From Albimonas sp041685625 (lineage in GTDB: Bacteria > Pseudomonadota > Alphaproteobacteria > Rhodobacterales > Rhodobacteraceae): a DNA stretch of 64,000 bases. A program made the translations under genes and the position numbers. The stretch's first letter is position 1; every line of letters starts with the position of its first letter. The stretch covers positions 26,412 through 90,411 of the forward strand of contig JAWLFJ010000003.1 of the NCBI GenBank assembly GCA_041685625.1, read 5' to 3'. This document shows, piece by piece, positions 17,143 through 24,974 of this stretch. The notes beneath the pieces were generated by a model, which was not told where the DNA came from, searched no databases, and saw nothing but the letters and a program-made list of their open reading frames with translations.

Positions 17143-18159
17143 TCACCGCAGCTTCGGGTTCAGCGCGTCGCGCATCCAGTCGCCCAGAAGGTTCACCGCG
17201 AAGACCAGCACCACGAGCGCGATCGCCGGGAAGAAGGTGATCCACCAGAGGCCCGAGAAGAGGTACTCGTTGCCCACCCGGATCAGCGTGCCCAGAGACG
17301 GCGTCGTCGGCGGGATCCCCTGCCCGAGGAAGCTCAGCGTCGCCTCCGCTATGATCGCCAGCGCCAGCCCGATCGTCGCCAGAACCAGCACCGGGCGCAG
17401 CACGTTGGGCAGCACGTGACGCAGCATGATCAGCCAGGAGGGCAGCCCGATCACCCGCGCCGCGAGGACGTATTCCTTCTGGCTCTCCACCAGCGTCGCG
17501 CCGCGCACCACGCGCGCGAACTGCGGCCAGTCGGTCAGCCCGATCGCCACGATCACCACGTAGATCGCGAGTTCGTCCCGGCTCTCGGGCGGCAGCATGG
17601 TCCGCGCGATGCCGTTGATCAGGATGGCCAGCAGAAGCCCCGGGATGGTCAGCTGCACGTCCGCGACGCGCATGATCAGCGCGTCGACCGCGCCGCCGAG
17701 ATACCCCGCCACCACCCCGACCATGACGCCGAGCGTCATGCCGAGGAACACCGCCGCCAGCCCCACGATGATGCTCAGCCGCCCCCCGTAGAGGATGGTC
17801 GAGAGCATGTCGCGCCCCTGGTTGTCGGTGCCGAGCAGGTATTCCGTCCGCCCCCCCTCGATCCAGGCCGGCGGCAGCTTGCCGTCCCAGAGGCTGATCT
17901 GAGACGAATCGAAGGGATCGAACGGCGCGATGATCGGCGCCGCGAAGCAGGCGAGGATGCTCAGGATCGTCACCGCCGCCGCGACCATGGCGGTGGGCGA
18001 GCGGATGAAGCTGTAGAGGACGTCGCTGTCCGCCGTGCGCCGCCAGAAGCCCGGCGGCGGCGGCTGGCCGACGTCGTCGGGTCGCGGGCGCAGGTCCGCG
18101 TCCGGGCGGATCGGATGCGCGGGCTCGCCCTTGGGGCGGTCGTGGGCCGCGTCGGTCAT
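17143..18159 (-). CDS. ABC transporter permease, DppC-like
   Basis: This 338-residue inner-membrane permease has a long soluble N-terminus (about 60 residues, Pro/Asp-rich) and a first helix around FIRSPTAMVAAAVTILSILA. The large periplasmic loop contains the family's LLGTDNQGRDMLSTILYG, and five further helices follow. The EAA-type coupling loop is visible as EYVLAARVIGLPSWLIMLRHVLPN. The ATG at 18159 is preceded by GGAGGGAC. It sits 11 bases after the first permease gene and works with it as the transmembrane dimer. Confidence 0.93.
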   Translation of the reverse strand: MTDAAHDRPKGEPAHPIRPDADLRPRPDDVGQPPPPGFWRRTADSDVLYSFIRSPTAMVAAAVTILSILACFAAPIIAPFDPFDSSQISLWDGKLPPAWIEGGRTEYLLGTDNQGRDMLSTILYGGRLSIIVGLAAVFLGMTLGVMVGVVAGYLGGAVDALIMRVADVQLTIPGLLLAILINGIARTMLPPESRDELAIYVVIVAIGLTDWPQFARVVRGATLVESQKEYVLAARVIGLPSWLIMLRHVLPNVLRPVLVLATIGLALAIIAEATLSFLGQGIPPTTPSLGTLIRVGNEYLFSGLWWITFFPAIALVVLVFAVNLLGDWMRDALNPKLR

Positions 18160-18170
18160 GGCGTCCCTCC

Positions 18171-19142
18171 TCAGGCGGTCCCGATGCGGATGCGCGGGTC
18201 GATGGCGACATAGAGGATGTCGACCAGCAGGTTGATCGTGACGAACAGCAGCGCGACGAAGACGAGGTAGGCCGACATGATCGGCACGTCGACGAAGTCC
18301 ACCGCCTGGATGAACATCAGCCCGGTGCCCGGCCACTGGAACACCGTCTCGGTGATCACCGAGAAGGCGATGAGGTTGCCGATGTTCAGCCCGATGATGG
18401 TGACCACCGGCACCAGCGTGTTCTTCAGGGCGTGCCCGAAATTGATCGTCCGCTCGCCGAGGCCGCGGGCCCGCGCGAACTTGATGAAGTCGGTGCGCAT
18501 CACCTCGAGCATCTCGGCACGCACCAGGCGCAGGATCATCGTCGCCTGGAACAGGCTCAGCGTGATCGCCGGCAGGATGATCGAGGACCAGCCGTCCGCC
18601 GTCAGCAGCGAGGTCGACCACCAGCCGAGGTCGACCGTCCCGCCCCGGCCCGAACTCGGCAGCCAGCGCAGGTTGACCGCGAAGACGTAGATCAGCCCGA
18701 TGCCGATGATGAAGGTGGGCAGACTGACCCCCACCAGCGAGCCCGAGAGCAGGACGCGACTGAGCCAGCTGTCGCGCCGTATCCCCGTATAGACCCCGGC
18801 CGCGATGCCGAAGCCCATGGCGATGATCGCGCTGACGAAGACCAGCTCCAGCGTCGCCGGCAGCCGATCGAGGATCAGCTCGTCCACCGGGCGCCTGATC
18901 CGGTAGCTGAGCCCGAAGTCGCCCTGCACCATGTTGCCGACGAAGCGGCCGTACTGCGTGACGATCGAATCGTTCAGCCCCAGCGCCTCGCGGATCTGCT
19001 CGCGCCGCTCGCGCGTCGCGTCCTGCCCGACCATGTTGCCGACCGGATCGCCGACGAAGTTGAACAGCGAAAAGGAGACGGCCGAGACCACGGCCATCAC
19101 GATCAGCGACTGCATCAGGCGTCGGCCAATGAATCCCAGCAT
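18171..19142 (-). CDS. ABC transporter permease, DppB-like
   Basis: The 323-residue permease begins MLGFIGRRLMQSLIVMAVVS, the typical N-terminal helix of DppB/OppB proteins. A periplasmic loop follows, with DPVGNMVGQDATRERREQIR and GLNDSIVTQYGRFV, and then five more helices. The coupling loop reads DFIKFARARGLGERTINFGHALKN. An ATG further upstream is in frame but adds an arginine-rich stretch with no membrane character. It lies 141 bases after the substrate-binding protein gene. Confidence 0.93.
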   Translation of the reverse strand: MLGFIGRRLMQSLIVMAVVSAVSFSLFNFVGDPVGNMVGQDATRERREQIREALGLNDSIVTQYGRFVGNMVQGDFGLSYRIRRPVDELILDRLPATLELVFVSAIIAMGFGIAAGVYTGIRRDSWLSRVLLSGSLVGVSLPTFIIGIGLIYVFAVNLRWLPSSGRGGTVDLGWWSTSLLTADGWSSIILPAITLSLFQATMILRLVRAEMLEVMRTDFIKFARARGLGERTINFGHALKNTLVPVVTIIGLNIGNLIAFSVITETVFQWPGTGLMFIQAVDFVDVPIMSAYLVFVALLFVTINLLVDILYVAIDPRIRIGTA

Positions 19143-19283
19143 GGGGCGCGCTCCCGGTCGGGGGGTCGGGCGGCCGGTCCGAATCGTCGTGATCGAACCG
19201 ATTCGGCCGCGCCCAGGCTTCAATCGCGAAGCGGGCGCGGCCGCAAGGGCCGACGCCGGGTCAGGCCCGGCGCCGGCGCGTCG

Positions 19284-20846
19284 TCACTCGCTCATGACGA
19301 TGAAGCGCGGCCGCAGCGAGTCGTCCGCGGCGATCGGCTCGTCCACCTTGTCGGTCATGGCGTGGGCGATGACCTGGTGGTGGATCGGCACGTAGGGCAT
19401 CTCCGCCTTCACGATTTCCCAGGCCTCGAGGATCAGCTCGGTGCGCTTCTCCATGTCGGTCTCGGTCTCGATCAGGTCGGTGATCTCGTTCACGCGCTCG
19501 TTGTCGTAGCCGGTGGCGTTCCACGACCCCTCGCCGTCGACGAGGTAGGAGAACACGTAATGGCTGTCGAGCGTCGGCACGCCCCAGCCCAGCATGTAGA
19601 AGTCCGACGTCCGGTTCTGGATCTTCGGGAAGTGCTGGGCCTTGGGCACCGCCTCCAGGTTCACGTCGACGCCGATCCGCGCCAGCATCGCCACCGCCGC
19701 TTGACAGATGTTCTCGTCGTTGTTGTAGCGGTTGTTCGGGCAGTCCAGCTGCACCGAGAAGCCTTCGGGATAGCCCGCGTCGGCCAGCAGCGCGATCGCC
19801 CGGTCGGGATCGAACGGATACGGCGCGTCGTTCTCGGGCGTGTTGCCGAGCACGCCCGGCGACGTGATCATGCCCGTCGGGAACGACAGCCCCTCCATCA
19901 CGACGCGCTGGATCGCCTCCTTGTCGATGGCGAGATTGATCGCCTCGCGCACCCGCTGGTCCTTGAACGGGTTACCCTCGACCGAGGAGGACCGCAGCTG
20001 GTCGACGCCCTGATCCATGCCGAAGAAGATCGAGCGGACCTGCGCCACCGTCCGGACCTCCAGCCCGTCGGCCGCCTCGATCCGCGTCAGGTCCTGCAGC
20101 GGCGGGTCGAGCACGAGGTCGACCTCGCCCGAAAGCAGCGCCGCGACCCGCGTCGAGGCGTTGGAGATCGGGCGGTACTCGATACGCTCGATGTTGCCCG
20201 GATGCGTGTCCCAGCCCCACCAGTCGGCGTTGCGGCTCATCACCGTCAGCTCGTCCGGCGCCCGCTCCTCGAGCACGTAGGGGCCGGTGCCGTTGGCGTT
20301 GCGGACCGAATGGGTCTCCTCGTCGGCGGCGAAGTCCTGCGGCTCGAGGACGTCGTTGGCCTCCGACCAGGTCTTGTCCATGATGAAGACGGAGGTGAGC
20401 TGGTTCGGCAGGATCGGATTCGACCCGTCCGTGCGCAGGATCACCGTGTGGTCGTCCACGATCTCCACCTCGGTGACGGAGGCGACCTGCTCCTTCCAGT
20501 CCGAGCTCGGCGCCTTGGCCCGCTCGAAGCTGAAGGCCACGTCCTCGGCCGTGAACTCGGATCCGTCGTGGAAGGTCACGCCCTGGCGGAGCGTGAACTC
20601 CCAGCCTCCGTCGACCACCTTCCACTCGGTCGCGAGCTCGGGCACCAGGTTCAGCTCCGGATCGCGGCTGACCAGGCTCTCGTAGATCTGGCCCGTCATG
20701 GCGATCGTCGGGCCTTCGTTCTGGCTGTGCGGATCCATGGTCAGGGCGTCGCCCTGGCTGGTCCATCGGAAGGTCTGCGCGGAGGCCGGGACGGCCAGCA
20801 TCGCCAATACGGCGAAGGAGGCGCCCCAGCGGGCTGCGATGTTCAT
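19284..20846 (-). CDS. ABC transporter periplasmic substrate-binding protein (family 5)
   Basis: This 520-residue periplasmic receptor for a peptide-type importer is the first gene of the four-gene operon that runs to 15345. The ATG at 20846 starts a clear signal peptide (MNIAARWGASFAVLAMLAVP then ASA-Q, cleavage near residue 23). The mature protein has the SBP_bac_5 features FRWTSQGDALTMDPH, IYESLVSRDPELNLVPELA, a central ITSPGVLGNTPENDAPYPFD and NATGYDNERVNEI near the end. The ligand cannot be told from sequence; dipeptides, oligopeptides, nickel or opines are all possible for the family. Confidence 0.93.
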   Translation of the reverse strand: MNIAARWGASFAVLAMLAVPASAQTFRWTSQGDALTMDPHSQNEGPTIAMTGQIYESLVSRDPELNLVPELATEWKVVDGGWEFTLRQGVTFHDGSEFTAEDVAFSFERAKAPSSDWKEQVASVTEVEIVDDHTVILRTDGSNPILPNQLTSVFIMDKTWSEANDVLEPQDFAADEETHSVRNANGTGPYVLEERAPDELTVMSRNADWWGWDTHPGNIERIEYRPISNASTRVAALLSGEVDLVLDPPLQDLTRIEAADGLEVRTVAQVRSIFFGMDQGVDQLRSSSVEGNPFKDQRVREAINLAIDKEAIQRVVMEGLSFPTGMITSPGVLGNTPENDAPYPFDPDRAIALLADAGYPEGFSVQLDCPNNRYNNDENICQAAVAMLARIGVDVNLEAVPKAQHFPKIQNRTSDFYMLGWGVPTLDSHYVFSYLVDGEGSWNATGYDNERVNEITDLIETETDMEKRTELILEAWEIVKAEMPYVPIHHQVIAHAMTDKVDEPIAADDSLRPRFIVMSE

Positions 20847-21033
20847 GAAAACCTCTCCTGTTCGGTCTGCGTCCAGGGGATCGGCCCGAAGGCCGGCCCA
20901 CGGCGCCGGGCTTCCCGCCCGGTCGAACCATGTCGACGGTAGCGCCAAGCGTCCGCGCTAAACAAGGGCCGAAGAATGGGCGCCCACCTCGATAGGGCCC
21001 GTTCGGAAGGCGCCCTTACGGTCTTCGGACCGG

Positions 21034-21534
21034 TCAGGGCGCCTCGCCGGCAGGCGCCGCGCGTCCCGCCATCGCGGTCAGCGCCTCCGCGAAGCGCCGC
21101 GCCTCGGCCTCGAACGCGCCGGACTTCAGGTCGGCCTCGGTGACCCGGCACGTCGCGGAGGGCCCGCGGCCCACCGCGTCGGAGAGCTTGCCAAGCGCCC
21201 GCTCGCCCCCGGCGCCGCCCAAGGTGCAGAACGCCGCCCAAGGCGCGCGCCGTCCCTCGAGCCGCGCCGCGAAGGCCCGCGCCGCAGGCGTCGGCGCGGC
21301 GGCCCAGACCGGCGTGCCCACCGCCACCACGTCGAACGCCGCCGGATCGACCTCCGGCCCCGCCAGCGGCGGCTTGCGCCCGGTCAGCGTGTCCAGCAGC
21401 GTCGCCGGCACGCCGCGCGGGCCGTCCGCCTCGCGGATCTCGGCGATCTCGCCGTCGCAGGCCGCCGCCACCGCCTCGGCGAAGCGACGGGTGTTGCCGG
21501 TTCGGGAATGATGGACGATCAGGATGCGTGCCAT
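21034..21534 (-). CDS. Flavodoxin family protein
   Basis: This 166-residue protein begins MARILIVHHSRTGNTRRFAE. The HSRTGNTR phosphate loop for FMN is typical of short-chain flavodoxins or NAD(P)H:quinone oxidoreductase-like proteins. VVAVGTPVWAAAPTPAARAF forms the second FMN-contacting loop, and FCTLGGAGGERAL the third. I use the ATG at 21534; an ATG at 21570 adds 12 residues with no family similarity. It is a single gene with no obvious redox partner next to it. Confidence 0.85.
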   Translation of the reverse strand: MARILIVHHSRTGNTRRFAEAVAAACDGEIAEIREADGPRGVPATLLDTLTGRKPPLAGPEVDPAAFDVVAVGTPVWAAAPTPAARAFAARLEGRRAPWAAFCTLGGAGGERALGKLSDAVGRGPSATCRVTEADLKSGAFEAEARRFAEALTAMAGRAAPAGEAP

Positions 21535-21590
21535 GCCGTGCAGACTGAAGGCTTCGCGCGTCGCCCGCATTGACCCGGATCAATGAGCCG

Positions 21591-22391
21591 TCATTCGCCC
21601 GGCTCGCGCTCGCGCGCCTCCAGCCGCGCCTCGATCGCCCGCAGCCGCGCCAGCACCTCGTCGCGATAGGCGTCGGTGCGCTCCACGTCCTCGGCGTGAT
21701 GCGCGTCCTGCATCGAGTTCACGATCAGCCCGACCAGCAGGTTCACCACCGCGAAGGTGGTGACGATGATGAACGGCACGAAGAAGGCCCAGGCCCAGGG
21801 ATGCACCTGCATCACCGGGCGCACGATGCCCATGCTCCAGCTCTCCAGCGTCATGATCTGGAACAGCGAATAGGCGGAGGCGCCGAGCGAGCCGAACCAG
21901 TCCGGAAAGGCCGCCCCGAAGAGCTGCGTCGCCATCACCGCGCCGATGTAGAAGATGATCCCCATCAGCAGGAACACGCTCGCCATGCCGGGCACCGCGT
22001 CGATGAAGCCCTCGACCACCCGGCGCAGCCGGGGCGCGACGCTGACCACCCGCATCAACCGCAGCACCCGCGCCGCGCGCAGCACCGAGAAGGCGCCCGA
22101 GGCCGGCAGCAGCGCCACCCCCACCACCACCACGTCGAAGAGGTTCCAGCCCGAGGTCGGAAACCGCCGCCCCTGCGCCAGCGCCTTCAGCAGGATCTCG
22201 CCCACGAAGAAGGCGAGGCAGGCGGCGTCCAGCGCCGCCAGCACCTCCCCCGCCACCGCCCGCGCCCGCGCGGACGTCTCCAGCCCCAGCACGGCGGCGT
22301 TGAGCAGGATGACGCCCATGATCACGCCGCGCACGCGAGGCGTCTCGAGCCAGCGCTCGAGGCGGCGTCGGGCGTCGTCGGCCAAGGGCAT
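21591..22391 (-). CDS. Voltage-gated sodium channel, bacterial NavAb/NaChBac type
   Basis: This 266-residue six-helix ion channel subunit would form a homotetramer in the inner membrane. S1-S3 lie at about 22-95. S4 (about 100-125) has the voltage-sensing arginines at every third position: R105, R108, R111 and R114 in VLRAARVLRLMRVV. The pore loop has the selectivity filter TLESWSM (181-187), identical to that of NavAb, followed by S6 (about 200-225, FFVPFIIVTTFAVVNLLVGL). The C-terminus (about 235-266) is a charged helix fit for a coiled coil. The filter argues for sodium rather than calcium. Confidence 0.9.
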   Translation of the reverse strand: MPLADDARRRLERWLETPRVRGVIMGVILLNAAVLGLETSARARAVAGEVLAALDAACLAFFVGEILLKALAQGRRFPTSGWNLFDVVVVGVALLPASGAFSVLRAARVLRLMRVVSVAPRLRRVVEGFIDAVPGMASVFLLMGIIFYIGAVMATQLFGAAFPDWFGSLGASAYSLFQIMTLESWSMGIVRPVMQVHPWAWAFFVPFIIVTTFAVVNLLVGLIVNSMQDAHHAEDVERTDAYRDEVLARLRAIEARLEAREREPGE

Positions 22392-22459
22392 GGGGCGGGT
22401 TCCTTCCGGCGGGGGACCGGCCCGTCACATGGACGCGCCCGCCGCCGCCGACAAGCGTC

Positions 22460-22810
22460 TCAGCGCCCCTGCACCCCCGTGACCTCGTAGAGGGCGTGGC
22501 TCCGGTTCGAGGTGTGCGGACGCACCTCGGAAGGCCAGCGCCCCTTCTCGACCGCCGCCGCCCAGCCCTCGCCCGCCAGCACGTCGGGCGAATCGAGCTC
22601 GTAGATCGCCGTCCACCGGGGCGAGGCCGCCGGGCTCTCCTTGCGCTCGCCCCCGATCGTCACCGTCAGCGGGACCGAGCGCGCGCGCGTCACCTGCCGC
22701 ACCCCCGGCACCTCCAGCAGATACGGCACGTGCTCGGTGTCGTAGACCTCGTTGAAGAGGTCCTCCTTCTCCGGCGCCACGTCCATCGACACCACGAAGA
22801 TCCAGCTCAT
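22460..22810 (-). CDS. Small alpha/beta-barrel-type protein next to a DHDPS-family gene
   Basis: I do not recognise a named family with certainty. The 116 residues begin MSWIFVVSMDVAPEKEDLFN and continue EVYDTEHVPYLLEVPGV, which looks like a dimeric ferredoxin-fold (EthD/Dabb-like) barrel: a strand, a helix carrying a His, then VTRARSVPLTV. It starts 10 bases after the stop of the dihydrodipicolinate-synthase-family gene, so both are in one operon. It may be a small partner or mutase/isomerase in the same carbon-acid pathway; that is inference. Confidence 0.55.
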   Translation of the reverse strand: MSWIFVVSMDVAPEKEDLFNEVYDTEHVPYLLEVPGVRQVTRARSVPLTVTIGGERKESPAASPRWTAIYELDSPDVLAGEGWAAAVEKGRWPSEVRPHTSNRSHALYEVTGVQGR

Positions 22811-22820
22811 GCGTCGCTCC

Positions 22821-23702
22821 TCACCCTATCCCGAGCGGCGCGAGCGCCGCGCGCACCGCCGCCTTCTGCTCCTCCGTCGCCGGCGAGGTCGGCCGGCGCG
22901 GGCGCCCCGACGGCACGCCCTGAAGCTCCTGCGCGTATTTCACGAGGCTCGGCATGTTGTCCTGCCCGATGGCGTCCCAGACCGGCATCAGCGTCTCGTG
23001 CAGCGCGAGGCCGGTCTCCATGTCGCCCTTCTCCGCCGCGTCCCAGAGCTCGACCGAGGCGTGCGGCGCCGCCGTCAGGATCGCCGCGATCGAGCCCCGC
23101 GCCCCCAGCAGATACGAAGGCCAGAGCAGCGCGTCGACGGCCGAGAAGATCAGGTTGCGCGGGTCCGCCCGGCGCATAAGGTCGGCGAAGAGCTTCATGT
23201 CCCCGGCGCTCTGCTTGACGCCGACGACGCCCGGCACCTCCTCCATGATCCTGAGCAGGAGGTCCGGCGAGAGATAGCACCACGGCACCACGTTGTAGAT
23301 CAGGATCGGCAGTCCCGCCGCCGCGTGAACCTCCTCGAAATGGCGCACCATCGCGTCGTCGTCCGGGCGGAACAGGTAGTGCGGCGGCGTGATCTGCAGC
23401 GCCGCGACGCCGAGCCCCGCGACCAGCTCCCCCCGCGCCGCCGTCTCGCGCGTCGAGTTGGAGACGATCCCCACCACCACCGGCACGCGCCCGTCGACGG
23501 CGTCGACCGTCTCCTCGAGCAGCGTCAGGTGCTCCTCGCGGTCGAGCGCGTGCCCCTCGCCGGTGGAGCCGCCCGCCGCGAGCCCGTCGACGCCGGCGCC
23601 GATCAGCCAGTCCACCTGCCCGCCCACCGCCGCGAAGTCGATGGAATCGTCCTCGTCGAAGGGCGTGGTGAAGGGGGCGATCACCCCTTTCAGCTCGTCC
23701 AT
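22821..23702 (-). CDS. Dihydrodipicolinate synthase/N-acetylneuraminate lyase-family aldolase
   Basis: This 293-residue class I aldolase has a TIM-barrel fold. Family marks are the substrate loop GGSTGEGHAL, the catalytic tyrosine region LIYNVVPWCYLSP (YNVP in classical DapA), the Schiff-base lysine in GVVGVKQSAGD, and GSIAAILTAAPH near the end. The loops differ from DapA, so it is probably not the lysine-pathway enzyme but one of the related lyases or dehydratases acting on sugar acids or keto acids. I chose the ATG at 23702, after GGGAGG-like purines; an upstream ATG adds an Arg/Gly-rich stretch. The small gene at 22460 is its partner in the operon. Confidence 0.85.
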   Translation of the reverse strand: MDELKGVIAPFTTPFDEDDSIDFAAVGGQVDWLIGAGVDGLAAGGSTGEGHALDREEHLTLLEETVDAVDGRVPVVVGIVSNSTRETAARGELVAGLGVAALQITPPHYLFRPDDDAMVRHFEEVHAAAGLPILIYNVVPWCYLSPDLLLRIMEEVPGVVGVKQSAGDMKLFADLMRRADPRNLIFSAVDALLWPSYLLGARGSIAAILTAAPHASVELWDAAEKGDMETGLALHETLMPVWDAIGQDNMPSLVKYAQELQGVPSGRPRRPTSPATEEQKAAVRAALAPLGIG

Positions 23703-23809
23703 CGCACGTCCTCCCCTGCCTGCGGCGTCTCCAGCGCCGGACCCGGCGTCACCTCGCCATGCGCGGCGGCCCTTGGCAACCCGCGCGAAGGGCGCCAAAC
23801 CCCCGCGCC

Positions 23810-24040
23810 ATGCTCACCGAAGCCCTCACCGGCCTCCTACTCGGCGCCGCCGCCGCCGCGTTCTTCCTCGGCCTCGTCGCCACGGGGATCGAGCGGCTGA
23901 ACCAAGGCCTCGTCTCCAGCCTCGGCTTCCTCGGGCTGATCGCCGCCTGCCTCTGGCTCGACGGCTGGATCCTCACCGCGATCCCCGGCTTCGCCCTCGC
24001 CGTCGCCCTTTGGAGCGTCCTGCGTCACCGCCTGCCCTGA
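23810..24040 (+). CDS. Small two-helix membrane protein, unknown
   Basis: The 76-residue frame begins MLTEALTGLLLGAAAAAFFL and consists almost wholly of two or three hydrophobic helices (to SLGFLGLIAACLWLDGWIL and AIPGFALAVALWSVLRH). Its 3' end overlaps the convergent glycosyltransferase gene by 16 bases. It starts 108 bases from the divergent aldolase gene. No family was recognised. Support is only the membrane-like composition and the gap it fills. Confidence 0.5.
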   Translation: MLTEALTGLLLGAAAAAFFLGLVATGIERLNQGLVSSLGFLGLIAACLWLDGWILTAIPGFALAVALWSVLRHRLP

Positions 24041-24834
24041 CGCGCCTCCTCCCGCGCCAGCAGCTTCACGATCCGCAGCCACCGCGCGAAGGCGATGACG
24101 CCGGCGAAGGCGAAGCCCTTCCAGCCGCCGAAGACGTGCCGGCGCAGCAGCCAGCCCTTCAGGAACACCACCGGCCCCTCGGTGACGAGCCTGAGCCGCA
24201 GCAGCCAGCGCGGCCGCCGCCGCGCCGCCTCGGCCTGGAAGTCGGTGTAGGCGTTCTCCTTGGCGACCAGCGCGCTCCAGGTCGGGAAGGGAAAGTGGTG
24301 GATCGGCGCCCTCAGCCGCCTCACGGGGCCGGAGGTCTCCACCCGGTCGAACAGCGGATGGTCGCGATACCGCCCCGCCTCGCGGTGCCAGAGCCGCACC
24401 ACGTCGTAATCCGCCGCGAAGGGCCGCGGCCGGTCGTCGCCGGGATAGACGTTGAGGATGCGCACCCGATAGGCCGCCGGCGCCGGATCCCCCGCCAGCG
24501 ACGCCCGGATCTCCTCCGCCAGCGCCGGCGTCACCACCTCGTCCGCGTCGACGTTCAGCCGCCAGGCGTGCCGGCAGAGATCCTCCGCGAAGCGCTTCTG
24601 CGGCCCGTAGCCCTCCCAGTCGCGGCGATGCACCTCCGCCCCCGCCGCCCGCGCGATCTCCACCGTGCCGTCGGAGGAGCCCGAGTCGACCACCACCACC
24701 TGATCGGCCAGCCCCTCGAGCGCCGCCAGCGTCCGCGGCAGCCGCTCGGCCTCGTCCTTCACGATCAGGAACGCCGACAGCGCCGCCCCGTCGTCCCGCC
24801 CCGAGTCGCCCCCCGAGCCTCCCGAGTCGCCCAT
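24025..24834 (-). CDS. Glycosyltransferase family 2, WaaE/KdtX-like
   Basis: This 269-residue GT-A glycosyltransferase, probably for the lipopolysaccharide core, has the N-terminal ALSAFLIVKDEAERLPRTL, the nucleotide-binding VVVVDSGSSDGTVEIA, and the DxD-type metal site LNVDADEVV. A distinctive RRDWEGYGPQKRFA and a C-terminal membrane-associating segment (about 210-260, LRLRLVTEGPVVFLKGWLLR) match the WaaE group. The chosen ATG at 24834 starts a Gly/Ser/Asp-rich lead-in of about 18 residues; the true start may be slightly different. It is convergent with the small membrane gene. Confidence 0.87.
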   Translation of the reverse strand: MGDSGGSGGDSGRDDGAALSAFLIVKDEAERLPRTLAALEGLADQVVVVDSGSSDGTVEIARAAGAEVHRRDWEGYGPQKRFAEDLCRHAWRLNVDADEVVTPALAEEIRASLAGDPAPAAYRVRILNVYPGDDRPRPFAADYDVVRLWHREAGRYRDHPLFDRVETSGPVRRLRAPIHHFPFPTWSALVAKENAYTDFQAEAARRRPRWLLRLRLVTEGPVVFLKGWLLRRHVFGGWKGFAFAGVIAFARWLRIVKLLAREEARQGRR

Positions 24835-24974
24835 CGGCCACGCCTTTCGCTGCACCGCAACATCGCCGGCGCGCCACAGGTTGCCTTGCCGGCACGCGGA
24901 GTCCACAAGGTCCGCGCATCCGGCCGGGGATCTCCCCCCGGACCGTCCCCCGTCCCAGCGTCCCGAGAGCCGCC

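Noticed and set aside
13782..17240. An open frame of 1152 codons on the plus strand
   Set aside because: It is the antisense shadow of the methyltransferase and the ABC ATPase, with the same Arg/His/Gln-rich composition as other shadows.
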